From positions 1 to 64,000 of the forward strand of contig JAEYOP010000008.1 in the NCBI GenBank assembly GCA_023411575.1: a DNA stretch of 64,000 nucleotides. Reading direction: 5' to 3'. Numbering within the stretch: the stretch's first letter is position 1; every line of letters begins with the position of its first letter. Below, piece after piece: positions 1 to 8,389 of this stretch. The stretch comes from Bacillota bacterium. GTDB lineage: Bacteria > Bacillota > Clostridia > Acetivibrionales > DTU013. Under the pieces are notes generated by a model. That model searched no databases and was not told the DNA's origin. It saw nothing but the letters and a program-made list of their open reading frames with translations. The position numbers were made by a program, and so were the translations under genes.

Positions 1-1
1 G

Positions 2-244
2 TATGAGGACTATACGGAGGGAAAAAGCGTCGGGGACAAGATCCTGGAGTACTGCGTCAAAATCGACGAAATCATTGCCACCATCGACGAAATGCGGGAA
101 AAGATCCTGGAGCTCAGAAATATCAAGGCTTGCCCCAACTGCGGCATGGAACTGGACATCGAAATGGAATACTGCTACAAATGCGGCAGAAAACAGGACG
201 ATGCGGTCGCCCCGGAAATCCCGGAGGACCAGAACCAGGAATAG
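2..244 (+). CDS. Zinc-ribbon protein, 3' fragment
   Basis: This is an open frame entering from the left edge; 80 residues are visible and the start lies outside the window. The first part is a charged helical stretch (KILEYCVKIDEIIATIDEM). It is followed by a CxxC...CxxC zinc ribbon (CPNCGMELDIEMEYCYKCGR) and an acidic tail. Such short C-terminal ribbons occur on many small uncharacterised Firmicutes proteins, so no specific function is assigned. A rho-independent terminator follows about 15 bases after the stop, which marks this as the end of a transcription unit separate from cobT. Confidence 0.75.
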   Translation, partial: YEDYTEGKSVGDKILEYCVKIDEIIATIDEMREKILELRNIKACPNCGMELDIEMEYCYKCGRKQDDAVAPEIPEDQNQE

Positions 245-256
245 AGAACTTATAGA

Positions 257-287
257 AGCCCTGCTTGAACAGCAGGGACTTTTTTAT
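257..287 (+). terminator. Rho-independent terminator after the zinc-ribbon gene
   Basis: The stem CCCTGCT/AGCAGGG (259-265 with 271-277) has a 5-base loop and is followed by CTTTTTTAT. It lies directly after the stop at 244. Confidence 0.8.
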
Positions 288-332
288 CTCATTAAAGTCA
301 ACCAGCACAACGCGTTTATATTACATAAAAAA

Positions 333-360
333 TTGATATATTTCATAATAAGGATATGAT
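333..360 (+). promoter_or_regulatory. Candidate sigma-A promoter of cobT
   Basis: A TTGATA hexamer (333-338) and a TATGAT hexamer (355-360) are separated by 16 bases, about 45 bases upstream of cobT. The -10 lies inside the palindrome at 350-377. Confidence 0.5.
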
Positions 361-377
361 AAATTTATCTTATCCTT
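350..377. promoter_or_regulatory. 28-bp near-perfect palindrome, candidate operator
   Basis: The arms AAGGATA and TATCCTT enclose the core GATAAATTTATC, which is itself a perfect 12-bp palindrome. Only one symmetric base pair of the 28 bp fails to match. The site covers the candidate -10 of cobT, which is the usual position of a repressor site. The regulator is unknown. Confidence 0.45.
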
Positions 378-404
378 ATATTTGTGTAAAAACGGAGAAT
401 GGAA

Positions 405-1472
405 ATGCTTTTGACAAAAACGCTGGAACAAATCGAAGGACTCGACCCGGAGGCGCAAAGACAGGCCCAGGCGCGCCTTGACAGCCTTACAAAGCCCCTT
501 GGCAGCCTTGGCAGGCTGGAGGACCTCGTACGGCAGATCGCCGGGATTACCGGAAACGCGCGCCCCAGGGCGGATAAAAAGGCAATCGTCATCCTGTGCG
601 CCGACAACGGGGTCGTCGAAGAAGGGGTCAGTTCTTGTCCCAAGTCCGTTACGGCTTCCGTAACCCAGAACTTCATGAAGGGCATAACCGGAGTGAATGT
701 GCTCAGTCGGCATGCCGGAGCGGATATCACCGTTGTGGATATCGGGGTGGATGCCCGGCTGGACGCGGAGGGCATCCTGGACCGGAAAATCCGCATGGGG
801 ACCGGCAATATCGCCTCAGGTCCGGCGATGACGCGGGAAGAAGCCGTAAAGGCCGTGGAAACCGGCATCGAAATCGTGACGGACCTGAGCCGGAAGGGGT
901 ACAATTTGCTGGGCACGGGTGAAATGGGAATCGGCAATACCACGACCAGCAGCGCCATAACGGCGGTTTTGACCGGAAGACCCCTGGAACCGCTGGTCGG
1001 AAGAGGCTCCGGCTTATCCGACCGGGGACTGGAGAATAAAATAGAAGTGATTAAACGGGCCATTGCCATCAACAAGCCGGATCTCTCCGATCCCATCGAC
1101 GTCCTGGCCAAGGTCGGCGGTCTGGATATCGCTGGCCTTGCAGGCTGCTATATCGGAGCGGCCGCGTGCAGGGTGCCGATCCTGATCGACGGGTTTATTG
1201 CTTCCGCTGCGGCCCTGGTTGCCGTGAGGTTGAAGCCGGTGATCCGGGATTTCCTGATTGCGTCCCATGGCTCGGCCGAGCCCGGCAGCAATGCGCTGCT
1301 GGAGGCGTTGGGCCTGGAGCCGCTGCTCCGCCTCGGAATGCGGCTGGGAGAGGGCTCCGGCGCGGCGGTGGCCTTTCACATCATCGACGCCGCCTTCGCC
1401 GCCTATGACCGGATGGGGACCTTCGGCGATGCGGAAATCGAACAATACAAACCTTTGGGAGGGGAAACATGA
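405..1472 (+). CDS. cobT: Nicotinate-nucleotide--dimethylbenzimidazole phosphoribosyltransferase
   Basis: CobT transfers phosphoribose from nicotinate mononucleotide to the lower-ligand base, forming the alpha-ribotide used in cobamide nucleotide-loop assembly. The protein is 355 residues, normal for the family. It has the N-terminal LDSLTKPLGSLGRLE motif and the C-terminal RLGEGSGAAVAF motif, whose Glu is the family's catalytic base. The ATG at 405 is preferred over 399 because GGAG at 394-397 sits 7 bases before 405 and only 1 before 399. The stop overlaps the next start (ATGA), indicating translational coupling to the corrinoid reactivase. No cobalamin riboswitch was seen upstream; a palindrome covers the promoter instead. 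Confidence 0.95.
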   Translation: MLLTKTLEQIEGLDPEAQRQAQARLDSLTKPLGSLGRLEDLVRQIAGITGNARPRADKKAIVILCADNGVVEEGVSSCPKSVTASVTQNFMKGITGVNVLSRHAGADITVVDIGVDARLDAEGILDRKIRMGTGNIASGPAMTREEAVKAVETGIEIVTDLSRKGYNLLGTGEMGIGNTTTSSAITAVLTGRPLEPLVGRGSGLSDRGLENKIEVIKRAIAINKPDLSDPIDVLAKVGGLDIAGLAGCYIGAAACRVPILIDGFIASAAALVAVRLKPVIRDFLIASHGSAEPGSNALLEALGLEPLLRLGMRLGEGSGAAVAFHIIDAAFAAYDRMGTFGDAEIEQYKPLGGET

Positions 1473-3301
1473 CGCATACGGTAAAGATTCACGCAAAAGA
1501 CGGTTTAAAGACGGTCCGGGCGGAAAGCGGAGCCGTTTTACTGGGCCTGCTCCGGCAGAACGGAATATTGCCGGATACGCCGTGCGGCGGCAAGGGGACC
1601 TGCGGGAAATGCGCGGTTCGGATGGCCGGAGCGGCGGAAGTTCCTTCCGAAAAGGAAAAAACCCTGGTGGGGACGGAAAGAATAAGGAACGGCTACCGGC
1701 TTTCCTGCCTGACCCGTGTGATATCCGATCTGGACGTATATCCGGAGGGATCTGCCTCGAAAGAGGCGGCGATTCTCACGGAAGGAATCAAACGCAGCAT
1801 TTCTCTTGATCCCGCCGTTACAAAGCAGTATGTGGAAATGTCCACGCCGACGCTGGAAGATCAACTGCCGGATCTGGAAAGAGTATTCGCCGCCTCACGG
1901 ATCAGCCTCACCTCGTATGAGCCTTCTTTGCTGCAGGAGCTTCCGGACATTTTGAGAAACTCCGGCTTCAAGGTAACGCTGGCGGCAATCGGCGGCCGGC
2001 TGATCGCGGTAGAACCGGGGGATACGACGGGCAGGCTGTTCGGGGCCGCCTTTGACATAGGAACCACAACAGTAGCCGCTTATTTGTACGACCTGAATAC
2101 GGGCGAATGTACCGCAGTTGCCTCGATGCTCAATCCCCAGCGGGAATTCGGCGCCGACGTCATATCGAGAATATCCCATACCATGCAGTCGAAAGAGGCC
2201 GGACCGGCCATGCAGAGGCTGATAACGGACTGCATCGGCGATTTGTTGGACAGGCTGGCCCGGGCCTCCGGCACTAAAAATGAAGAGATCTATATAGCCA
2301 CTTTTGCAGGCAATACGACAATGACCCACCTGATGCTTGGGCTGAATGCCGCCGCCATGGCCGCTGCGCCTTTCATACCCGTAACGGCCGGCATGCTGCA
2401 GTTTAGTCCGAAGGACCTGAAGCTCCGGATGAACCAAAACGGGGCGGGCGTCGTCCTGCCCTGCGTATCCGCCTACGTGGGCGCCGATACCGTAGCGGCC
2501 ATCCTGTCCAGCGGCATGTATGAGGCGGAGGAGCCCGCTCTGCTGGTGGACATCGGCACAAACGGAGAAATCGCCCTCGGCTGCAGGGAGTGGATGACTG
2601 CCTGCGCAACGGCTGCGGGGCCTGCTTTTGAAGGCGCCAATATCCGCAACGGCGTAGGCGGTGTGAAAGGGGCGATCGACACGGTGGGACAGGCCCCGGA
2701 TTTCCGTTATACCACCATCGGAAACGAGAGCCCGGTGGGCATTTGCGGGTCCGGGATCATCGACGCGGTTGCCGCTTTGCTGGAAGCCGGCTTGATGGAT
2801 GAGACGGGGAGACTGCTGGACGAGGACGAAGCCGCCGAACTGGGGGCGGAATATGCGGGCCGGATTGTCCAGGTGGACGGCATGCGGGCGTTCCGGCTGG
2901 TTGCCGAAGGAGAAAACGGCGCGCCGGCGCAAATCGTCATTACACAAAAGGATATACGGGAGCTCCAGAACGCCAAGGCCGCAATTGCGGCGGGAATCGA
3001 CACGCTTGTGGAGCTGGCCGGCCTGGAAAACCGGGCGGTATCCCGGATCCATCTGGCCGGAGGCTTCGGCAGCAGCATCAACATCCGGAGCGCATTGAAA
3101 ACCGGATTGCTTCCGGCAGGCTATGAAGGACGGATACAGGCAATCGGCAACGCCTCAGGAACAGGTGCGTCGGAATGCCTTTTATCCGGGCAGATGCTGG
3201 AGGTGGCCGGACAAATCCGGCAGAAGGTAAGATATATAGAGCTGTCGGCGTCCCCCAGCTTTACGGGAAAATATGTCGACAATATGCTGTTCCCCGAATA
3301 A
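1469..3301 (+). CDS. Corrinoid-protein reductive activator (RACo/RamA-like, 2Fe-2S plus DUF4445)
   Basis: The protein is 610 residues. The N-terminal ferredoxin-like domain carries CGGKGTCGKC plus a later LSC, the C-x5-C-x2-C-xn-C ligand set of a plant-type [2Fe-2S] cluster, with the first Cys at about residue 39. The rest is an ASKHA-fold ATPase of the DUF4445 family, with AAFDIGTTTVAAYLYD near residue 190 and a second LLVDIGTNGEIALG. Family members use ATP to return inactive Co(II) corrinoid proteins to Co(I) for methyl transfer. The 4-bp overlap with cobT links cobamide assembly to corrinoid protein repair. No corrinoid protein or methyltransferase lies in the window, so the partner is unknown. 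Confidence 0.88.
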   Translation: MTHTVKIHAKDGLKTVRAESGAVLLGLLRQNGILPDTPCGGKGTCGKCAVRMAGAAEVPSEKEKTLVGTERIRNGYRLSCLTRVISDLDVYPEGSASKEAAILTEGIKRSISLDPAVTKQYVEMSTPTLEDQLPDLERVFAASRISLTSYEPSLLQELPDILRNSGFKVTLAAIGGRLIAVEPGDTTGRLFGAAFDIGTTTVAAYLYDLNTGECTAVASMLNPQREFGADVISRISHTMQSKEAGPAMQRLITDCIGDLLDRLARASGTKNEEIYIATFAGNTTMTHLMLGLNAAAMAAAPFIPVTAGMLQFSPKDLKLRMNQNGAGVVLPCVSAYVGADTVAAILSSGMYEAEEPALLVDIGTNGEIALGCREWMTACATAAGPAFEGANIRNGVGGVKGAIDTVGQAPDFRYTTIGNESPVGICGSGIIDAVAALLEAGLMDETGRLLDEDEAAELGAEYAGRIVQVDGMRAFRLVAEGENGAPAQIVITQKDIRELQNAKAAIAAGIDTLVELAGLENRAVSRIHLAGGFGSSINIRSALKTGLLPAGYEGRIQAIGNASGTGASECLLSGQMLEVAGQIRQKVRYIELSASPSFTGKYVDNMLFPE

Positions 3302-3421
3302 TACGGCAATTTTTGCGGCGAATTTACGGGAGAATCATTTTTTGGTAAAATAAGAAAAAGGATTTTTTAAGTGTTCAGCGAATACTATTTATTTATAGAC
3401 ACTGGACAGGGAGGTGTGTTT

Positions 3422-4021
3422 TTGAATTCAGACAATATGCAAAAAAAATGCGGCTTCTGCGGTGAAACCATTCCGGCCAGGGCAGGACGCTGTCCGTATT
3501 GCGGAAGCATCCTCGAGGTTACCTTCGACGACAGCTTCCGGTTGGATGTGCCCGAAACAAGGCCCGAAGGCGGTGAAACCGGACAGGACGCGGAGCAGCA
3601 GTCCGGACAAATAGAAAACGGAGCACAGCAGGGAGCAGAGCAGCAGGAGAATCCGGAATCCGCAGGGATGACTCCGCCGGCCGCCAATCCGGGCTACCGG
3701 CCCATGAATGCGCCCCAGGCGCCCAACGCCTACAAGCCGTATGGAAACGGCGGATACACGCCGGGCTATAATTACGGCGGAATAAGGGAGCCGCTGAGCA
3801 ATGGCATGAAGGTATTCCTTGCCACGCTGTTTGCCGTTGTGCCGGGGATCGGCCAGCTTGCCGGCATTATCGCCGCCATCGTCTTTATGAATTCCGAAGG
3901 CGACAGCGACAGGAAGTCCTTCGGCGTGGCGCTGCTGGTTGCGTCGCTGATCATGTTCGTAATCTCCTGCATCGGCTGTTTTGTTTTTATACTTGCGTTT
4001 TCGAACCAGTTTAATTATTGA
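3422..4021 (+). CDS. Zinc-ribbon membrane protein
   Basis: The protein is 199 residues from a TTG start placed 7 bases after GGAGG (3410-3414); upstream in-frame codons have no such site. It has an N-terminal zinc ribbon (CGFCGETIPARAGRCPYCGS), then a Gln/Glu-rich and Pro/Tyr/Asn-rich linker of about 90 residues. Two hydrophobic helices follow near the C-terminus (ATLFAVVPGIGQLAGIIAAI and VALLVASLIMFVISCIGCFV). It resembles the loose zinc-ribbon plus DUF4190-like group of Firmicutes proteins, for which no activity is established. The following DUF2085 gene starts essentially at its stop, so the two are probably cotranslated. Confidence 0.7.
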   Translation: MNSDNMQKKCGFCGETIPARAGRCPYCGSILEVTFDDSFRLDVPETRPEGGETGQDAEQQSGQIENGAQQGAEQQENPESAGMTPPAANPGYRPMNAPQAPNAYKPYGNGGYTPGYNYGGIREPLSNGMKVFLATLFAVVPGIGQLAGIIAAIVFMNSEGDSDRKSFGVALLVASLIMFVISCIGCFVFILAFSNQFNY

Positions 4022-4023
4022 CA

Positions 4024-4695
4024 ATGCGCTTTGTGGAGGACTTTTTCAATCTGGCCGGATCGCTGATTTGCCACCAACTGCCCGAACGGTCGCTTTACGC
4101 CGGCGGCACGGTGCTGCCGGTCTGTGCAAGGGATACCGGCATTTATGCCGGTATCTTTACGGCAATGCTTTTTTTGCTGCTGATGCGGAGGCTGGGGGCG
4201 CAAAAGCCGCCTCACACCGCAGCGGCAGTTTTCATGTGCGCCCTTATGCTGCCGATGGTTTTGGACGGCCTGCTGTCCTATACCGGGATCATCCGCACCA
4301 CTAATACGGCAAGGCTGTTTACCGGAGCGCTGTTCGGCCTTCCGATCCCGTTTTTCCTTGTGCCCGCCGCCCATTTCGATGTGTATGGCGCCAATGAGAA
4401 ACAGGTTCTGAGGAACCTGGCGGAGCTGATCCCGGTTTATGCCTTTTTACTGGCGTTGTGCGTCCTTTTGCTGAAGGGGCTTGTTCCGTATGTGGCCGCC
4501 GGCCTGATTTTTGTTGTGGGGCTGTTGTTTCTGCTTGCCAGGCTTTGCTATACGATCCTGAAAAGGATGAAGCGGCTCCGGACCGGTCCCCTGTATGCCG
4601 CAACTTTTGGTGCGACTGCCGGTGTCCTGTTGTTCCTTTTTATCCTGTCCACTTACGTATTGCAGCCGCTGAAGGCTGTTTTGCTGGGAGGTTGA
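4024..4695 (+). CDS. DUF2085 family membrane protein
   Basis: The protein is 223 residues with about six hydrophobic segments. Its N-terminus carries the DUF2085 signature: CHQLPERSL, then LPVCARDTGIYAGIF. The conserved Cys, His and Arg residues suggest a metal or thiol role in the membrane, but no function is established. The ATG at 4024 is 2 bases past the upstream stop. A TTG at 4018 overlapping that stop is an alternative, and neither has a good Shine-Dalgarno sequence, so coupling to the upstream gene is likely. 5-formyl-THF cyclo-ligase follows after 7 bases. Confidence 0.75.
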   Translation: MRFVEDFFNLAGSLICHQLPERSLYAGGTVLPVCARDTGIYAGIFTAMLFLLLMRRLGAQKPPHTAAAVFMCALMLPMVLDGLLSYTGIIRTTNTARLFTGALFGLPIPFFLVPAAHFDVYGANEKQVLRNLAELIPVYAFLLALCVLLLKGLVPYVAAGLIFVVGLLFLLARLCYTILKRMKRLRTGPLYAATFGATAGVLLFLFILSTYVLQPLKAVLLGG

Positions 4696-4702
4696 GCTGC
4701 CG

Positions 4703-5287
4703 ATGGAATCCAAGGAGGAAATTCGTAAAAGAATACTGGACCGGAGGAAATCCGTGAAACCGGAAGAGCTTTACAGGAGCAGCACGGCGATTTTCAACAG
4801 GATCTGCGGCCTGGACCGGTATAAGGGAGCAAAAGTGGTCCTCGTCTATATGGATTATAAAAATGAAGTTATGACAGGCGATTTTATCGCCCGGTGCCTG
4901 GAGGACGGCAAGGGAGTGGCGCTGCCGAAGGTTGAAGGGACCGGCGCGGAGCATGGGCCGGCATACGACCTGGCAGTGTATCGGATAAAAGCCGTTACGG
5001 ACGCCAAACCCGGCTTCAAGGGGATTCCGGAGCCGGAGGCCGCCACGGCGGAACGGCTTGCGCCGGAAGAGATCGACCTGGCGGTGATCCCCGGCGTTGC
5101 CTTTGACCGGAGAAAAAACAGGATCGGTTACGGGGCGGGTTATTACGACCGGTTTTTGCATAAACTGAGGAAAGACTGCCTGAAAGTAGCCGCGGCATTT
5201 GAGCTCCAGCTTGTGGAAGCCATTCCGGCTTCGGAACGCGATATTCCGGTGGACATGGTGGTTACGGAAAAGAAAATAATCGAATAA
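4703..5287 (+). CDS. ygfA: 5-formyltetrahydrofolate cyclo-ligase
   Basis: This enzyme uses ATP to convert 5-formyl-THF to 5,10-methenyl-THF, returning a folate by-product to the one-carbon pool. The protein is 194 residues, the usual size. It shows the N-terminal ESKEEIRKRILDRRKS helix and the C-terminal signature PGVAFDRRKNRIGYGAGYYD, which contributes the nucleotide and Mg site. GGGAGG lies about 10 bases upstream of the ATG. It is the last gene of a close-packed group with the zinc-ribbon and DUF2085 genes; no functional link among them is evident. Confidence 0.93.
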   Translation: MESKEEIRKRILDRRKSVKPEELYRSSTAIFNRICGLDRYKGAKVVLVYMDYKNEVMTGDFIARCLEDGKGVALPKVEGTGAEHGPAYDLAVYRIKAVTDAKPGFKGIPEPEAATAERLAPEEIDLAVIPGVAFDRRKNRIGYGAGYYDRFLHKLRKDCLKVAAAFELQLVEAIPASERDIPVDMVVTEKKIIE

Positions 5288-5342
5288 AATCGAATACAGG
5301 ATAAAAAACTACGGCATTTTTATTACTGGAAAGGAAGACGTT

Positions 5343-6290
5343 ATGAATAGAAAACTGACGCTGACGGGAGCCAATAAAGTATTTCTGGTTTTTACCGCCA
5401 TCTTTATCGCTTATCAACTGGTTCTTGGCCTGGTGCTGGGACAGAAGATATACGACTATGTATACGGATTTGTGCTGGTAAACGAGTTTGTGATGATCCT
5501 GGGTCCGGTGCTGATTTACTGCTTTGTGAAGAAGATCAATATAAGGGAGGCCTTCCGGTTCAACAACCCCGGGCTGGTTCCCCTGCTGGTGGTGGCGGCA
5601 CTGTCGGTTCCCGCTTATTTTGTGGCCTCCATGCTGAACAATGTCCTGGTTTATTTCCTGCAATTCATCGGCAAATTGCCTGCCCAGGAGATTCCGGTCC
5701 CCCAAAACCTGCCGGAGCTGGCAATCGGCATACTGATTATTGCGGTCACTCCCGCGATATGCGAAGAGATCATGCACAGGGGCTTCCTGCTCAGAGCCTA
5801 TGAGAGACGCGGCTCCTACAAGGCGGTAGTATTCGTGGCCATCCTTTTCGGCCTTTTCCATTTCGACATAACAAACTTCCTGGGCCCCGTATTCCTGGGA
5901 TTGATCATCGGGTATTACGTCATCCGGACCAATTCCATCTTTGCAGGGATGCTGGCTCATTTCCTCAATAACACCATAGCGGAAATACTGCAATATTTTT
6001 ATCGGAATCAGCCTCAACAGGAGTATATGACGATTTCCTGGCCGGAGCTGCAGCAGGTTTTGATATGGGGCTTTGCCGGACTGGTGCTCACCGCCGCTTT
6101 GCTGATCCTGTTTAAAAAGGTCACGGAGGGCAGGGCGGAAATGGTCCCGCCGATCAGCAGGACGCGGGACGACATAAAGGCGATATTCACCCACTGGCCG
6201 ATTATTCTGGTCGTCGTGCTTTACATCCTGATGATGCTGTTTTATATTGCCACAGTTGTCATCATGAAATATTTCAACATTCCGTATTGA
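5343..6290 (+). CDS. CPBP family intramembrane metalloprotease
   Basis: This polytopic membrane protein of 315 residues has the CPBP (Abi, Rce1-like) motifs in order. They are EEIMHRGFLLRAYERRG (EExxxR), then FGLFHFDITNF (FxxxH), then HFLNN (HxxxN). In this family the Glu and His residues form the metal site within the membrane. Substrates of most bacterial members are unknown; some act in bacteriocin immunity or protein processing. A further hydrophobic helix ends the protein. AAGGAAG lies upstream of the ATG. It is separated from the folate gene by 55 bases and from rpoN by a hairpin-bearing gap. Confidence 0.88.
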   Translation: MNRKLTLTGANKVFLVFTAIFIAYQLVLGLVLGQKIYDYVYGFVLVNEFVMILGPVLIYCFVKKINIREAFRFNNPGLVPLLVVAALSVPAYFVASMLNNVLVYFLQFIGKLPAQEIPVPQNLPELAIGILIIAVTPAICEEIMHRGFLLRAYERRGSYKAVVFVAILFGLFHFDITNFLGPVFLGLIIGYYVIRTNSIFAGMLAHFLNNTIAEILQYFYRNQPQQEYMTISWPELQQVLIWGFAGLVLTAALLILFKKVTEGRAEMVPPISRTRDDIKAIFTHWPIILVVVLYILMMLFYIATVVIMKYFNIPY

Positions 6291-6305
6291 CGCCCGTGAG
6301 ACAGG

Positions 6306-6347
6306 GCAGGGGGACAATGTACCTGTCTGCTTGTTCCGTCCCGCTGC
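6306..6347. other. Imperfect hairpin after the CPBP gene
   Basis: GCAGGGGGAC (6306-6315) pairs with GTCCCGCTGC (6338-6347) at 9 of 10 positions. GGGCAGG and CCTGCCC lie further out. There is no T-run, so terminator function is uncertain. Confidence 0.3.
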
Positions 6348-6446
6348 CACCCCGTCCTGCCCGGAATTGGCTTTGTCCGCAGTATAAAGCGCCTTCGGAG
6401 GCTATATATATAATATTATAGAACCCGATTGCGAGGTGAAGCCTGC

Positions 6447-7520
6447 TTGGACTTCAACTTGGATTTCAACCTTGTACGTTCGCAAAAGCTTCTTCGGATA
6501 CCCCAGCTGAAACTTGCCCTTGACATCCTCTCCATGGATTCCCGGGAATTGTACGACTATATAGAAGACCAGCTTGAAACCAATCCGGCCCTGGAAGAGG
6601 AAGCGGAGCTCAAAACCCTGCGGGACAGCGGCGAGGAGGAAACGGAGCCTCCATTGGAGGAGCCGGGAGACAGCCTCTCACTCAAACAGCACCTTCTGAT
6701 ACAGCTTAATACGATGCATCTGGACAAAACAGCTCTCATGATCGGAGAATATCTCATTGACAATACGGATGACAGCGGCTATTTGAAAGTCGAACTCCCG
6801 GAGGTTTCGGCGTTTTTCAATGTCCCTTCCGCCAAGGTGGCGGCAGTGCTTGAGCTCCTCCAGTCCTTTGATCCGCCGGGGGTTTGTGCGAGAAGCCTGA
6901 AGGAGTGCCTGCTGTTGCAGTTGAAACAGCTGGATGAACCGGACGAGGACGCCGTGCGGGTAGTTGAAAAATATCTGCATAAAATCGCCGCGGGGGATAT
7001 TGCCTCCATATCGGAAGAGACGGGGCTTTCTCCGGAGCGGGTACGGTGCATCTTCAACCGGGTGAAGGGGCTTGAACCCAGGCCCGGACGCGAATTTTAT
7101 CATCAGGAGGCGCCCGGCACGGTATCGCCGGACATTATCATCCGGGAAACGAACGACGGGCTGCAGGCGTACGTGAATGAAGAAGTGATGCCGGACATCT
7201 GCATATCCGAAAGCTTTACGTCGGGAATAGCCCATTTTGTGGACCGGGAGAGCGGCGAGCTCTGCCATGAACAGGTGAAAAGCGCCGGCTGGCTGATCAA
7301 ATGCCTGGAACAGCGGAAGAACATCATCTATGATATCGCGTTGAAGCTGCTGGCTTGTGAAAAGGAATACTTCAAAGACGGCAGAACGGTGGTCAAGCTG
7401 GACAAAGAGGCGTTTGCGGCATCCCTGAACATGCACGAATCCATCCTGGACAAAGCGCTCAACGGGAAAACCCTGCAATGCAGGTGGGGGATCGTCGGCC
7501 TTGACAGCTTTTTTCAGTAA
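6447..7520 (+). pseudogene. rpoN: RNA polymerase sigma-54 factor, C-terminally truncated
   Basis: Region I is clear (DFNLVRSQKLLRIPQLKLALDI, then YDYIEDQLETNPALEEE), followed by an acidic region II and the core-binding domain (PPGVCARSLKECLLLQL). The TTG at 6447 lies 8 bases after GAGGTGA. At 357 residues it is roughly 80-100 short of family length. It stops at QCRWGIVGLDSFF, which corresponds to the conserved segment before the final DNA-binding part, so the RpoN box (ARRTVAKYRE type) is absent. The frame ends inside a run of degenerate 30-bp repeats. It could bind core polymerase but should not recognise the -24 element. A decayed gene is most likely; a sequencing error in the repeats is the alternative. 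Confidence 0.75.
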
Positions 7521-7645
7521 GGAAGGCGTAAAAAGCTATTGCTTTTTACGACAAGGCGGAAAGAACTGCTGTTTTTTACAGCAAGCTGAAAAGAACTACT
7601 GTTTTTTACAGCAAGCCGGAAAGAATGACAACTTTTCAGGTAAGC
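7501..7645 (+). repeat. Degenerate 30-bp tandem repeats truncating rpoN
   Basis: Units start at about 7501 (27 bp), 7528, 7558, 7588 and 7618 (partial). The units at 7558 and 7588 agree at 27 of 30 positions. Each carries a hairpin such as GCTGTTTTTTACAGC. The unit at 7528 has the perfect stem GTAAAAAGC/GCTTTTTAC with a 4-base loop, which may also terminate transcription. Confidence 0.7.
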
Positions 7646-7770
7646 GTAAAAGAGACGGTTATTTTCAAGCAGAGAACTGTGAGGGGGAGTTCTGCCGGCA
7701 GGCAGGACTCCCCTTGCCGTCTATGAGGCGTTCAGGCGGGAAGGGGCCCGACGCACCCGGGAGCTGAGCC

Positions 7771-8082
7771 CTAGAAGGGCCATACGGGCTTTTCGGGATT
7801 GCCGTGGTCCACTTTCAGGTAGCCGGGGATTCCGCGGGTGCCAAAATGCTCCCGTTCGATCTCCAGGATTCTTTCCTTTGTGTAATGGTTGATTTCTCCG
7901 ACTTTTTTTACGTTTTCGGAGTATTCCCTCAAGGCGTCTATTTCCTTGGGAGAGAGCACAGACTGGCAATCGTCGGAATTCAGGATCCGGTTCAGCTCCG
8001 AAGCGTACTCATAGCCGTCGTCCACGTCCTCAAGCGCGGTTTTCAAAAAAGACACAAGTTTTTGCGGTATCTCTCGCGACAT
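7771..8082 (-). CDS. Uncharacterised small protein
   Basis: The protein is 103 residues, beginning MSREIPQKLVSFLKTALEDV. It is mostly charged and helical, with no membrane segment or signal peptide, and I recognise no domain. The start is well supported: GGGAGGT lies 8 bases upstream of the ATG on the minus strand, and the longer frame upstream lacks a site. It converges on the truncated rpoN and diverges from the recombinase unit. A role cannot be given from sequence. Confidence 0.65.
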   Translation of the reverse strand: MSREIPQKLVSFLKTALEDVDDGYEYASELNRILNSDDCQSVLSPKEIDALREYSENVKKVGEINHYTKERILEIEREHFGTRGIPGYLKVDHGNPEKPVWPF

Positions 8083-8206
8083 ATCTGTCAACCTCCCTTC
8101 AGCCCTTATTATACAACTTTCAGGCCCGAATAAACATATGGGACGCTCATATCGGACAAATTTTTTGAAATATATTAGTAGTAACGCAGTGTGGGGAGCG
8201 GTCACA

Positions 8207-8389
8207 ATGGCATGGAGACGAACGGGAAGGTGGAAATTTGTAAAAAACCGTACCGGTGGGCTTTCCGATGCGGAAGCACGGTACAGGCTTCTGAGGATCC
8301 TGCTTGGCAGGAGGGAAAGGGGCATTTCATCCTATGAAAGCGCAGGTCGCGGACAGAATAGGGATTTACGTAAGGGAGAGCAGGGATGA
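8207..8389 (+). CDS. Possible small protein overlapping the recombinase start
   Basis: This is a 60-residue frame starting MAWRRTGRWKFVKNRTGG, very rich in Arg, Lys and Gly. GGGGAG lies about 10 bases before the ATG. It overlaps the first 56 bases of the recombinase gene in another frame, so translating ribosomes would cross the weak recombinase start. No homologue is recognised. It could be a leader that sets recombinase expression, or it may be chance. Confidence 0.35.
   Translation: MAWRRTGRWKFVKNRTGGLSDAEARYRLLRILLGRRERGISSYESAGRGQNRDLRKGEQG

Noticed and set aside
245..404. Cobalamin riboswitch upstream of cobT
   Set aside because: The gap is short, holds a terminator and a palindrome, and shows no B12-box-like conserved core.
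7710..7770. In the rpoN frame beyond the stop, a stretch reading PLAVYEAFRREGARRTREL that recalls PLSD...ARRT of the RpoN box
   Set aside because: Several stops lie between, spacing to the motif differs from the family, and the match is short. It could be a remnant, but chance is as likely.
8304..8334. TTG 8304 as start of the recombinase
   Set aside because: No ribosome site precedes it, and the added residues are not typical of resolvase N-termini; ATG 8334 was kept, with doubt noted.
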